From Streptomyces mayonensis (GTDB taxonomy: Bacteria > Actinomycetota > Actinomycetes > Streptomycetales > Streptomycetaceae): DNA of 49,448 nt. Below are positions 1-7,730 of the stretch, in pieces. The DNA lies in the NCBI RefSeq assembly GCF_018982965.1, contig NZ_JACBYP010000058.1, positions 1 to 49,448 of the forward strand, given 5' to 3'. The position numbers were made by a program, and so were the translations under genes. The stretch's first letter is position 1; each line of letters starts with the position of its first letter. The notes beneath the pieces were generated by a model, which saw nothing but the letters and a program-made list of their open reading frames with translations, had not been told where the DNA came from and did no database searches.

Positions 1-219
1 CCCGTACGCCACCCCCACCAGCCCTCCCACCATCCTCAGCACCCGGAGCACCCGGAGCACCCGGAGCACCCGGAGCACCCGGACCACCCGGACCACCCGC
101 ACCACCCACGCCACTCCCGTCACGCCCCTCACTCGCAACCCGCATACGCGCCGCACGCCACGGCCACCGCCGACAGCACCGGTGCCACCGGCGGCACCGG
201 CGTCACGGACACCCCCTGA
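1..219 (+). CDS. C-terminal tail of an unidentified protein, cut by the window edge
   Basis: Reading frame 1 is open from the first base to a TGA at 217-219 and has mostly G or C in third positions, so it looks like the end of a gene entering from the left. The visible 72 residues contain about four His-Pro-Glu tripeptides followed by His-Pro-Asp and His-Pro-His repeats, then an Ala/Thr/Gly-rich end. No domain can be recognised in this tail. The repeat could bind metal or be a flexible linker, but that is a guess. It might also be a spurious open frame over a minisatellite. Confidence 0.45.
   Translation, partial: PVRHPHQPSHHPQHPEHPEHPEHPEHPDHPDHPHHPRHSRHAPHSQPAYAPHATATADSTGATGGTGVTDTP
38..105. 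repeat. 9-bp tandem repeat (AGCACCCGG)n
   Basis: Five exact copies of AGCACCCGG (38-82) are followed by ACCACCCGG, ACCACCCGC and a partial copy. The nine-base unit keeps the frame of the partial gene over it and encodes the His-Pro-Glu/Asp repeat. Confidence 0.9.
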
Positions 220-432
220 CCTGCGGCTTCGTGCGCTCCGAAGAACCATCCGCCGCAGGTGTGACACTTTCGGCCGCCCGCGCGCAGTAATGAGTGAGCC
301 GACTGGTCATCGGCTTCCGCACCGAGCCGGGGTTCCCCCCGTACCTACGGCTCGTGCACCTCGGCGCGGGCGGGACACGTTCCCCCGGTCCCGCCCGCGC
401 CCCCGAGCGCCGTACCCGCTCCCACCGGGTCC

Positions 433-496
433 ACGACCTCACTCGTACACGACCTCACTCGTACACGACCTGACTCGTGCACGACGTCACTGGTAC
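433..496. repeat. 16-bp tandem repeat, four copies, running into a gene end
   Basis: Units are at 433-448 and 449-464 (identical, ACGACCTCACTCGTAC), 465-480 (two changes) and 481-496 (two changes). The last unit contains the stop codon and final codons of the L,D-transpeptidase gene on the minus strand. The array therefore looks like serial duplication of that gene's 3' end into the downstream space. Confidence 0.9.
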
Positions 497-1356
497 ACGA
501 CGACCTTGTCGCCGTTCCGCACCTGCGCGTACAGGTCCGCGATCGCGCCCTCGTCCCGTACGTTGACGCAGCCGTGCGAGGCGCCCGCGTAGCCGTGGGC
601 CGCGAAGTCGTAGGAGTAGTGCACGGCCTGGCCGCCGCTGAAGAACATGGCGTAGGGCATGGCCGAGTCGTAGAGCGTCGACCAGTGGTTGCGGGACTTC
701 CAGTAGACCTCGAAGACGCCCTCGCGGGTGGGCGTGTGCTGCGAGCCGAAACGCACCGCCGTCGTCGACACGGTCCGGCCGTCGACCATCCAGCGCAGGG
801 TCCGGCTGGTCTTGCTGATGCACAGCACCCGTCCGGTCAGACAGCGCGGGTCGGGCGCGGCGGCCGGCTGCCCGCCCATCAGGTACAGCTCCCACTTGCC
901 CGGTTCGTGTGTCATGTCCAGCAGTCGCTGCCAGGTCGCCGTGTCCGTACTGCCGGTCCTCGGCAGCCCGCGCTTGCCCTGGAAGCCGCTCACCGCCTGC
1001 TCGGTCAGGTCGTCGTACGTCCCGGTGGGCCCGTCGTCGAGCCACTCGACCTGACGCAGCCGCGCCTGGAGTTCGCGCACGTCCCGGCCGGTGTCGCCGC
1101 CCTTCCACAGCACTCTCGCCTGCGAACGGACCGGCGGCGGGGCGCTCGACGGCCCGCGGTCGGCCGGGCGGTGCTCGGACGGGGCGCCGGAGACGTCTAT
1201 GTGCACCGGCGTGCGCCCCTTGCCGTCCACGCCGGTGCCCTGCACGGTGCAGCCGCCCACCACCAGCGCGGCCCCCAGGGCGAGGACGACCGCCCGTCCG
1301 GTGTTCCCCGTGCCCCTGTTCCCCATGCTCCTGTGCCCCATGCCCCTCATACGCAT
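487..1356 (-). CDS. L,D-transpeptidase lipoprotein (YkuD domain with peptidoglycan-binding domain)
   Basis: A 289-residue exported enzyme of the YkuD (ErfK/YbiS/YcfS/YnhG) family, which makes 3-3 cross-links in peptidoglycan or attaches proteins to it. The N-terminus has a basic stretch, a hydrophobic segment and a lipobox ending VGGC with Cys36, so it should be anchored to the outer face of the membrane. Residues about 90-145 form a PG_binding_1 domain. The catalytic motif H-G-Y...S-H-G-C-V-N-V sits near the C-terminus with nucleophile Cys263. The ATG at 1356 was chosen because a G-rich Shine-Dalgarno (AGGGCGGGGGG) precedes it; an in-frame GTG and further ATGs nearby leave some doubt. Transcribed divergently from the mutase gene. 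Confidence 0.88.
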   Translation of the reverse strand: MRMRGMGHRSMGNRGTGNTGRAVVLALGAALVVGGCTVQGTGVDGKGRTPVHIDVSGAPSEHRPADRGPSSAPPPVRSQARVLWKGGDTGRDVRELQARLRQVEWLDDGPTGTYDDLTEQAVSGFQGKRGLPRTGSTDTATWQRLLDMTHEPGKWELYLMGGQPAAAPDPRCLTGRVLCISKTSRTLRWMVDGRTVSTTAVRFGSQHTPTREGVFEVYWKSRNHWSTLYDSAMPYAMFFSGGQAVHYSYDFAAHGYAGASHGCVNVRDEGAIADLYAQVRNGDKVVVYQ

Positions 1357-1598
1357 CACGGCCCCCCGCCCTCTCACGGCCTTGCACGGATGTCCCCTGA
1401 GATGTTCCCCGCGGACGACGCCGTACGAACGGCACGGCATGGTTGTGAGCGGGACCGCAGGGAGCTTGTGAGCAAGGTCCCAGCGCGGGCTGCTCCACCG
1501 GGTGCAGGCGCGCGGATACAGTCCGTTGAAGAATCGGCCCGCACTGCGGGCAGGCAGACGGGTAGCTTCGAGCAGTACTCAGCGGGAGGCATCACACC

Positions 1599-3179
1599 AT
1601 GACGCGCGAGTCCGAGTCCGGGCTGCCCATCGAACCGGTCTACGGGCCCGAGGCCCTGGGCGACTGGGACCCGGCGGAGAAGCTGGGGGAGCCGGGGGCG
1701 TACCCGTACACGCGGGGTGTGTATCCGTCGATGTACACGGGCCGGCCGTGGACGATGCGTCAGTACGCGGGTTTTGGCACGGCGACGGAGTCCAACGCCC
1801 GGTACAAGCAGCTGATCGCGAACGGGACGATGGGGTTGTCGGTCGCGTTCGACCTGCCGACCCAGATGGGGCACGACTCCGACGCGCCGATCGCGTCGGG
1901 CGAGGTCGGCAAGGTGGGTGTGGCGATCGACTCGATCGACGACATGCGGGTGCTGTTCGGCGGGATTCCGCTGGACAAGGTCTCGACGTCGATGACGATC
2001 AACGCACCCGCCGCGCTGCTGCTCCTGCTCTACCAACTGGTCGCCGAGGAGCAGGGCGTGGGCGCCGACAAGCTCACCGGCACGATCCAGAACGACGTGC
2101 TGAAGGAGTACATCGCGCGGGGGACGTACATCTTCCCGCCGAAGCCCTCGCTCCGGCTGATCGCGGACATCTTCAAGTACTGCCGGGCCGAGATCCCGAA
2201 GTGGAACACCATCTCCATCTCCGGCTACCACATGGCCGAGGCGGGTGCCTCTCCCGCGCAGGAGATCGCCTTCACGCTCGCGGACGGCATCGAGTACGTG
2301 CGCACGGCGGTCGCGGCCGGCATGGACGTGGACGACTTCGCGCCGCGCCTCTCCTTCTTCTTCGTGGCGCGTACGACGATCCTGGAGGAGGTCGCCAAGT
2401 TCCGTGCGGCCCGCAGGATCTGGGCGCGGGTGATGAAGGAGGAGTTCGGCGCCGAGAACCCCAAGTCGCTGATGCTGCGCTTCCACACCCAGACCGCCGG
2501 CGTGCAGCTGACCGCCCAGCAGCCCGAGGTCAACCTGGTGCGGGTGGCCGTGCAGGGGCTGGGCGCGGTTCTGGGCGGCACGCAGTCCCTGCACACGAAC
2601 TCCTTCGACGAGGCGATCGCGCTGCCCACCGACAAGAGCGCGCGGCTGGCGCTGCGGACGCAGCAGGTGCTGGCGTACGAGACGGACGTGACGGCGACGG
2701 TCGACCCGTTCGCCGGGTCGTACGTGGTGGAACGGATGACCGACGACGTCGAGGCGGCGGCGCTGGAGCTGATGGGCAAGGTCGAGGACCTGGGCGGCGC
2801 GGTCAGCGCCATCGAGCACGGGTTCCAGAAGAACGAGATCGAGCGTTCGGCGTACCGCATCGCGCAGGAGACGGACTCGGGCGAGCGGGTCGTGGTCGGG
2901 GTCAACCGCTTCCAGCTCGACGAGGAGGAGCCCTACGAGCCGCTGCGCGTCGACCCGGCCATCGAGGCCCAGCAGGCCGAACGCCTGGCCGGGCTCCGCG
3001 CGGAACGCGACCAGCAGGCCGTGGACTCCGCCCTGACGGCCCTGAAGAAGGCCGCCGAGGGCGACGACAACGTCCTCTACCCCATGAAGGACGCCCTGCG
3101 CGCCCGCGCCACCGTCGGCGAGGTCTGCAACACCCTGCGCGAGGTCTGGGGCGCCTATGTGCCCTCGGACGTCTTCTGA
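1599..3179 (+). CDS. Coenzyme B12-dependent acyl-CoA mutase, large (substrate-binding) subunit
   Basis: This 526-residue protein carries the TIM-barrel of the methylmalonyl-CoA mutase family but ends before the cobalamin-binding domain. It should therefore need a separate small subunit, as isobutyryl-CoA mutase does, and none is in this window. Family landmarks are R-P-W-T-M-R-Q-Y-A-G-F (49-59), F-D-L-P-T-Q (84-89), S-I-S-G-Y-H-M with His211, and G-G-T-Q-S-L-H-T-N-S. Tyr56 and Arg174 match the Tyr89/Arg207 pair that binds the carboxylate in methylmalonyl-CoA mutase. The T-Q-M segment at 88-90 and H-T-Q-T-A-G look more like isobutyryl/ethylmalonyl-CoA mutases. A GGGAGG ribosome site lies upstream. 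Substrate is uncertain: methylmalonyl-, ethylmalonyl- or a related acyl-CoA. Confidence 0.9.
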   Translation: MTRESESGLPIEPVYGPEALGDWDPAEKLGEPGAYPYTRGVYPSMYTGRPWTMRQYAGFGTATESNARYKQLIANGTMGLSVAFDLPTQMGHDSDAPIASGEVGKVGVAIDSIDDMRVLFGGIPLDKVSTSMTINAPAALLLLLYQLVAEEQGVGADKLTGTIQNDVLKEYIARGTYIFPPKPSLRLIADIFKYCRAEIPKWNTISISGYHMAEAGASPAQEIAFTLADGIEYVRTAVAAGMDVDDFAPRLSFFFVARTTILEEVAKFRAARRIWARVMKEEFGAENPKSLMLRFHTQTAGVQLTAQQPEVNLVRVAVQGLGAVLGGTQSLHTNSFDEAIALPTDKSARLALRTQQVLAYETDVTATVDPFAGSYVVERMTDDVEAAALELMGKVEDLGGAVSAIEHGFQKNEIERSAYRIAQETDSGERVVVGVNRFQLDEEEPYEPLRVDPAIEAQQAERLAGLRAERDQQAVDSALTALKKAAEGDDNVLYPMKDALRARATVGEVCNTLREVWGAYVPSDVF

Positions 3180-3186
3180 CGGCACG

Positions 3187-3223
3187 GCCCCGGCCGCCGG
3201 GCGCCGGGGCGCCGGGCCGGGGC
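3187..3223. terminator. GC-rich hairpin between convergent genes
   Basis: GCCCCGGCC (3187-3195) can pair with GGCCGGGGC (3215-3223) across a G/C-rich loop that can itself fold. It lies just after the mutase stop and before the end of the convergent monooxygenase gene, so it could serve both. There is no T tract, as is usual in Streptomyces. Confidence 0.5.
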
Positions 3224-3269
3224 GCCGCCCCGGAGGGACGGGGGCCGGGGGCGGGAGGCGTACGGCCCG

Positions 3270-4685
3270 TCAGCCGGTCAGCCCGAACCGGCCCAGGTAG
3301 GCCGCCAGCCCGTCCGGCGTGTCCCCGGCCCACCCCACGTACCCGTCCGGCCGTACGAGGAACAGCCCCGCGCCGTACGCCCCGTGCGCCTGTCCGTGCA
3401 CCACCCGCACCGCCGCGCCCACGCCGGCGGGCGCGTCGGCGCCCAGGGCCAGCAGGGTCCAGTGCGGCCCCCGGAAGGCGTCGAAGAGCCGTACGCCGCC
3501 CACCCGGCCGTCGGGGGCCCGGTCCCCGGCCCGTACCGCGCCCTCCGCGACCGACGCCCGTGTCTCCACCGTCAGCGGCGACTCCCGGTACCCGAGCCCC
3601 ATCTGCCGGGTCGCCCCGCCGCGCTGCACCTTGCCGTGGTGGACGTCGGTCGACAGCTCGATCATCTGCGCTGCGACCGGGCGCCGTTCCTCCTCGTAGC
3701 TGTCCAGGAGCGCGGCCGGGGCGTCGCCCGCCAGGACCGTGCCCAGCTTCCAGCCCAGGTTGTAGGCGTCCTGGACGCTGGTGTTCAGGCCCTGGCCGCC
3801 CGCCGGTGAGTGCACGTGCGCCGCGTCCCCCGCGATGAAGACCCGGCCCGCGCGGAAGCGGTCGGCCAGGGCGGCGCGCGGACGGAAGTCCGTGGCCCAG
3901 CGCACCTCGGTCACGTTCTCGGCGGCGAGGTGCGAGCGTTCCGCGACGACCTTGCGGACGGCGTCCGGGCTGAGGTCGACCTCCGCGTCCTCGTCCAGGA
4001 ACTGCGCGATCAGCTGGAAGTCCTCGGTGCCGGCCAGCGGGCAGAGGGTGAGCAGGCCGACACCGCCGGCGGGCGGGAAGACGTGCCAGTTGTCCCGGTC
4101 GAGACCGGCGACCCGGACGTCCGCGACCAGCATCGGGTGCGGGTCGACGGTCTCGCCGGTCATGCCGATGCCCAGCGCGCGGCGCACGGCCGAGCGGCCG
4201 CCGTCGGCGGCGACCAGGTAGCGGGCGCGCACCGTGCCGCCCGAGGAGAGGTGCGCGGTGACACCGTCCGCGTCCTGGTCGAGACCGGCGACCTCCTGGC
4301 CGAAGGCGACCTCGCCGCCCAGTTCGGCCAGCCGCGCCGCCAGGATCTCCTGCGTCCGCCACTGCGGCACCATCCACTGCCTGTTGTACGGCGAGTCCTC
4401 GCTGGGCGTCAGCGCCGGGCCGAACAGGTGCTGCTCGCCGACCCGCTCGCCGTTCCGCCAGATCATGCAGACCGGGTAGGTGCCGCCCGCCGCGTGGATC
4501 GCGTCGAGGACCCCGAGGTCGTCGAACACCTCCATCGTGCGGGGCTGGAAGCCCTTGCCCCGTGAGCCGGGGAACAGTTCGTCCGCGCGCTCCAGGATCA
4601 GTGCGTCCACACCGCGCCGGGCCAGGTCGATTCCGAGCGTGAGGCCGGTGGGGCCCGCGCCGACGACCAGAACATCCGTGTTCAT
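3270..4685 (-). CDS. FAD-dependent aromatic-type monooxygenase
   Basis: A 471-residue flavoprotein hydroxylase of the p-hydroxybenzoate hydroxylase/Rox class. It shows the dinucleotide-binding G-A-G-P-T-G at 9-14, the D-G motif (A-D-G-G-R-S, 160-165), and the G-D motif followed by A-A-H-V-H-S-P-A-G-G-Q-G (286-298). The C-terminal 100 residues match the thioredoxin-like tail of this group. Such enzymes use NAD(P)H and O2 to hydroxylate phenols, polyketides or drugs such as rifamycins; the substrate here cannot be read from sequence. It is divergent from a TetR gene, with two matching operators between the start codons. It is therefore probably repressed by that protein until an aromatic ligand appears. 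Confidence 0.88.
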   Translation of the reverse strand: MNTDVLVVGAGPTGLTLGIDLARRGVDALILERADELFPGSRGKGFQPRTMEVFDDLGVLDAIHAAGGTYPVCMIWRNGERVGEQHLFGPALTPSEDSPYNRQWMVPQWRTQEILAARLAELGGEVAFGQEVAGLDQDADGVTAHLSSGGTVRARYLVAADGGRSAVRRALGIGMTGETVDPHPMLVADVRVAGLDRDNWHVFPPAGGVGLLTLCPLAGTEDFQLIAQFLDEDAEVDLSPDAVRKVVAERSHLAAENVTEVRWATDFRPRAALADRFRAGRVFIAGDAAHVHSPAGGQGLNTSVQDAYNLGWKLGTVLAGDAPAALLDSYEEERRPVAAQMIELSTDVHHGKVQRGGATRQMGLGYRESPLTVETRASVAEGAVRAGDRAPDGRVGGVRLFDAFRGPHWTLLALGADAPAGVGAAVRVVHGQAHGAYGAGLFLVRPDGYVGWAGDTPDGLAAYLGRFGLTG

Positions 4686-4694
4686 GCGTATCTC

Positions 4695-4709
4695 CTTAAC
4701 GTCGTTAAG
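4695..4709. promoter_or_regulatory. Candidate TetR operator 1
   Basis: CTTAACGTCGTTAAG is a 15-bp palindrome (CTTAAC-N3-GTTAAG) beginning 10 bp upstream of the monooxygenase ATG. It matches the second site at 4733 except in the three-base centre. Confidence 0.75.
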
Positions 4710-4732
4710 TGCCGCTTGGGTCCGAGGATGGC

Positions 4733-4747
4733 CTTAACGGCGTTAAG
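4733..4747. promoter_or_regulatory. Candidate TetR operator 2
   Basis: CTTAACGGCGTTAAG repeats the palindrome of site 1, 38 bp away centre to centre. It ends 9 bp before the TetR start codon, so it probably overlaps the regulator's own promoter and gives autoregulation. Confidence 0.75.
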
Positions 4748-4756
4748 CTGTCAAGC

Positions 4757-5407
4757 GTGAGTACGGAACGACGCGCCCCCCTCGACCGCCGACGGGTCGC
4801 GGACACGGCGCTGAAGCTGCTGAACGAGGTGGGCCTCGACGGCCTGACCCTGCGCGCCATCGCCAGGGAGCTGGACGTCAAGGCGCCCGCCCTCTACTGG
4901 CACTTCAAGGACAAGCAGGCCCTGCTCGACGAGATGGCCACCGAGATGTACCGGCGGATGGTCGCCGGGACCCCGCTCGACCCGGCCGACACCTGGCGGG
5001 AGCGGCTGCTCACCGTCAACCGCGGCCTGCGGGCGTCGCTGCTGGGCTACCGGGACGGCGCCAAGGTGTTCAGCGGTTCACGCTTCACCGGCGCGGTGCA
5101 CGCCCAGCACATGGAGGAGACGCTGCGGCTGCTCGTCGCCACCGGGCTCACCCTCGCCCAAGCGGTGCGGGCGGCCACGACGACGTACATGTTCACGCTC
5201 GGCTTCGTCACCGAGGAGCAAGGTGTCGAGCCTCTGCCCGGGGAGCGCCGGGAGGGCTTCGACGTGGACGAACGCGCCCGCCTGCTGGCCGACTACCCCC
5301 TGTCGGCCGCGGCGGGCGCGGAGATCTTCACGGACTACGAGAAGCACTTCGAGGAGTCGCTGGCCCTGGTGGTCGAGGGCGTCGCGGCCACCTACGGCCT
5401 CGACTGA
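4757..5407 (+). CDS. TetR-family transcriptional repressor
   Basis: A 216-residue regulator with an N-terminal TetR helix-turn-helix (T-L-R-A-I-A-R-E-L-D-V, then A-L-Y-W-H-F-K-D-K-Q-A-L) and a ligand-binding C-terminal half resembling the TetR/ActR C-terminal family. The GTG at 4757 is preferred over the ATG at 4709 because it follows operator 2 directly and the protein then begins S-T-E-R-R-A-P-L-D-R, normal for the family. No Shine-Dalgarno precedes it, so the message may be leaderless. It likely controls the divergent flavin monooxygenase and itself. Its 3' end overlaps the convergent methyltransferase gene by 16 bp. Confidence 0.88.
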   Translation: MSTERRAPLDRRRVADTALKLLNEVGLDGLTLRAIARELDVKAPALYWHFKDKQALLDEMATEMYRRMVAGTPLDPADTWRERLLTVNRGLRASLLGYRDGAKVFSGSRFTGAVHAQHMEETLRLLVATGLTLAQAVRAATTTYMFTLGFVTEEQGVEPLPGERREGFDVDERARLLADYPLSAAAGAEIFTDYEKHFEESLALVVEGVAATYGLD

Positions 5408-6411
5408 GCGGCCCCCGCCGCCTTGCCGGGCCCGGCCGCCCTGGCCCGCTGCGCCGCCAGATACCGGCGCACCGTGCGGGTGACGACCGGCGGCAGCAGG
5501 TCGATCGCGACCCGGCGGGGGAGCGAGCGCGGCTTCGGCGGCCGGGACGCGGTCCGGCCCGCCGTGCCCGCGGTGCCCGGGCGGCTCGCCGCGGGCGCCG
5601 CCGGTGCGGGCGCGGGCTTCGGCGCGGGTTCCGGAGCGGGCGCGGGGTGCCGGGAGGCGGGGAGCGAGGGCGCCGGCGACAGCCGTTTGACCCGCGCGCG
5701 GGTCCGCACCAGCCGGTGCCCCGCCGCCTGCTCCACGGTCACCGCGATGTCCTCGCGCTCGCCCAGGGCGGCCAGCAGCTCCTCCTGGACCGGCTCGGGA
5801 TCGCCCCAGGTGGCGTAGAGCTTCTGGCTGCTCAGACAGACCGGGCGCAGCCCGCGGTTGAGCACCGCCTCCCAGGCGGCGACCGCCACGCCCGGCGTGT
5901 GCTCGCTGCGGAAGTCGTCGAGGACGACGATCCCCTCGGACACCAGCAGCTTCTCCGCGGCGCCGATGTCGCCCTCGACGTGCTCGTACAGGTGCGAGGC
6001 GTCGACGTGGACGAAGCGGCAGGAGCCGGGGGCGACCTCGTCGAGGACCGCGGAACTCGGCGCCTGGATGACCGTCGGCAGGCTCTCGTGGAAGGAGAGG
6101 TAGTTGCGCTCGAAGGCCTGCCGGGTCAGCGACGCGTACGACTTCGCGGCCTCCGCCCGGTTGGCGTCGTCCGGCGGCTCCGCCCCGAACAGGTCGCAGA
6201 CGGTGAGCTTCTCGTCGTCCCGCAGCCGGTCTCCCAGCAGGATGGCGCTCTTGCCCAGGTAGGCGCCCAGCTCCAGCAGGTCTCCGTGGGTGTCCAGCCG
6301 TTCCTGGCGTTCCAGGAACCAGGAGAACAGCATCTGGTCGAGCGGCCAGAACCAGCCCGGGACGTCGTTCAGCTCGCCGGGGTACTTGTGCGTCTCTTGA
6401 GCAGTCGCCAT
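5392..6411 (-). CDS. Class I SAM-dependent methyltransferase (Methyltransf_24 type) with Pro/Ala-rich linker and basic tail
   Basis: A 339-residue protein. The first 215 residues form a Rossmann methyltransferase: motif I is L-L-E-L-G-A-Y-L-G-K-S, the acidic post-I region is V-C-D-L-F-G, and V-H-V-D-A-S-H-L-Y and V-V-L-D-D-F follow, as in the TylF/cephalosporin-hydroxylase-like group. From about residue 250 comes a Pro/Ala linker (A-P-E-P-A-P-K-P-A-P), then an Arg-rich C-terminal segment (R-R-V-A-I-D-L-L-P-P, R-T-V-R-R-Y-L). It sits at the edge of the nonulosonic-acid polymer cluster and may O-methylate a sugar, which is inferred from context only. There is no strong Shine-Dalgarno at the ATG. 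It overlaps the convergent TetR gene by 16 bp. Confidence 0.78.
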   Translation of the reverse strand: MATAQETHKYPGELNDVPGWFWPLDQMLFSWFLERQERLDTHGDLLELGAYLGKSAILLGDRLRDDEKLTVCDLFGAEPPDDANRAEAAKSYASLTRQAFERNYLSFHESLPTVIQAPSSAVLDEVAPGSCRFVHVDASHLYEHVEGDIGAAEKLLVSEGIVVLDDFRSEHTPGVAVAAWEAVLNRGLRPVCLSSQKLYATWGDPEPVQEELLAALGEREDIAVTVEQAAGHRLVRTRARVKRLSPAPSLPASRHPAPAPEPAPKPAPAPAAPAASRPGTAGTAGRTASRPPKPRSLPRRVAIDLLPPVVTRTVRRYLAAQRARAAGPGKAAGAAQSRP

Positions 6412-6514
6412 GGGGAAGAGGATGCACCCGCGACCGCTTGGAATCAGCCTTTCCGCACAATCTTATGGGCGGAAGATCCCAGAAATCGCTCAACGGGTTA
6501 ACGCCGTCACCCAC

Positions 6515-6583
6515 TGTGCCCACACGCCCCTGCCGACTGTGCCCGCACGTCCCTGCCGGCTGTGCCCACACGCCCCTGCCGGA
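6515..6583. repeat. 23-bp tandem repeat, three copies
   Basis: Units lie at 6515-6537, 6538-6560 and 6561-6583, each beginning TGTGCCC(A/G)CACG(C/T)CCCTG, with one to three differences. The array is in the 212-bp gap between two minus-strand methyltransferase genes and shows no coding sense. Confidence 0.88.
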
Positions 6584-6623
6584 CCCGGAGACGGCCCGGC
6601 TCCGGGGCGTTCCCGCACCCGGG

Positions 6624-7568
6624 TCAGGAGGCCCGGAGGTAGGCCGAGCGGGCCGTCCTCCCCAGATACCTGAAGCGGCTCTCACCCTTCAGGTGGTCGT
6701 CCATGGCTTCCTTGATCCCCGGCCACTGCGGGTCCCCGTAGTCGTCCAGGACCACGATCGCGCCGGGCGCGGCGATCTCCTCGGCCCACTCCAGGTCCTG
6801 CGCGACACCCTTGGCCGAGTGGTCGCCGTCCACGACGATCACTCCGTAGCGCCGGTCCGAGACGGCCGCACGGGTCTCCGGGTCCTCGGAGTAGCCCCGC
6901 TGGATCCGTGCCGCCGCACCGGCCGCACCGGCCAGGCCGAGGTTGGTGCGTACGGCGTGCTCGTCGACCGGGGCTCCGGTGGGGTCGGCGGCCTGGCCGG
7001 TGCCCGGCTGGAGCTGGATGCCGGCGAAGGGGTCGACGATCGTCAGGCCGGGGCTGCGGCCGTCGCGCTCCATCATCCGCAGCAGTCCGGCGGAGAACAG
7101 GCCGTACAGCGTGCCGATCTCCAGGACGTCGTCGTTCGGCGGGTCGAGCAGCGGGACCGTGGCGAGCTTGCCGCAGATGTTCATGGTGCCGCCCGCGATC
7201 CGCCCGACACCCAGGGACTCCAGCGCGACCAGCAGCCGGTAGGCGGCGGCGACGTTGCGCTCCGCCGCGGCGCGGTCGTCCGCCAGGGCCGCGACCTCGC
7301 CGTAGAGCCGCTCCAGCGCGCCGCCCGCCAGGATGCGGGAGTTGCGGCGCCCCTGCGGGCCGACGAGCAGTTCGAAGGAGAGCTGGCGCTCCCTGAGCCG
7401 GTCGACCTCGCGGGCCAGCCGCTCGGTGTCCCCGCCGCCCGCCGCCGGGCCGGACGCGCGCCGGATCGCCGACCTGACCTGCCGTTCGATGCGCTGGTCG
7501 ATCAGGTCGGCCACCGGGCGCAGCAGCCGCCGGGAGGCCGAACTGCGGAGAAGGGCACGGCTGTTCAT
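6624..7568 (-). CDS. Class I SAM-dependent methyltransferase-like protein
   Basis: A 314-residue protein. The first 40 residues are basic (R-R-L-L-R-P-V-A-D-L-I, R-Q-V-R-S-A-I-R-R) and a short helical, possibly coiled region with E-R-L-A-R-E-V-D-R-L-R-E-R follows. The catalytic fold starts near residue 140 with D-V-L-E-I-G-T-L-Y-G-L-F-S-A-G (SAM motif I), then T-I-V-D-P-F, V-I-V-V-D-G-D-H-S and A-I-V-V-L-D-D-Y-G-D. This is the Methyltransf_24 pattern also seen in the neighbour at 5392. It probably methylates a glycan or lipid-linked sugar in the surface-polymer pathway, but no substrate can be read. The ATG at 7568 has a GAGG about 12 bases upstream. Confidence 0.75.
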   Translation of the reverse strand: MNSRALLRSSASRRLLRPVADLIDQRIERQVRSAIRRASGPAAGGGDTERLAREVDRLRERQLSFELLVGPQGRRNSRILAGGALERLYGEVAALADDRAAAERNVAAAYRLLVALESLGVGRIAGGTMNICGKLATVPLLDPPNDDVLEIGTLYGLFSAGLLRMMERDGRSPGLTIVDPFAGIQLQPGTGQAADPTGAPVDEHAVRTNLGLAGAAGAAARIQRGYSEDPETRAAVSDRRYGVIVVDGDHSAKGVAQDLEWAEEIAAPGAIVVLDDYGDPQWPGIKEAMDDHLKGESRFRYLGRTARSAYLRAS

Positions 7569-7585
7569 GTCCAGGGACCTCGATC

Positions 7586-7665
7586 CGTTGTGGAGAATCC
7601 GTTGTGGAGCCGAACGTGGTGGAGCCGAACGTGGAGTTGCACCTGGTGGAGCCGGACGTGGTGCG
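7586..7665. repeat. Short imperfect repeats upstream of a methyltransferase gene
   Basis: The segment contains two copies of ATCCGTTGTGGAG and three copies of GTGGAGCCG(A/G)ACGTG at about 7604-7661. They fill most of the 162-bp gap between the acyltransferase and methyltransferase genes and may be in the 5' leader of the latter. Confidence 0.7.
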
Positions 7666-7730
7666 TCGCGCCGACGGAGGCGGGCCGCGCGGGGGCCGAT
7701 GCCGGAACGGCCGCGCGCCGGCCCCGTGGC

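Noticed and set aside
5078..5110. GTTCACG/CTTCACC motifs as a further PHO box
   Set aside because: They lie inside the TetR coding sequence and read as ordinary codons (S-R-F-T-G).
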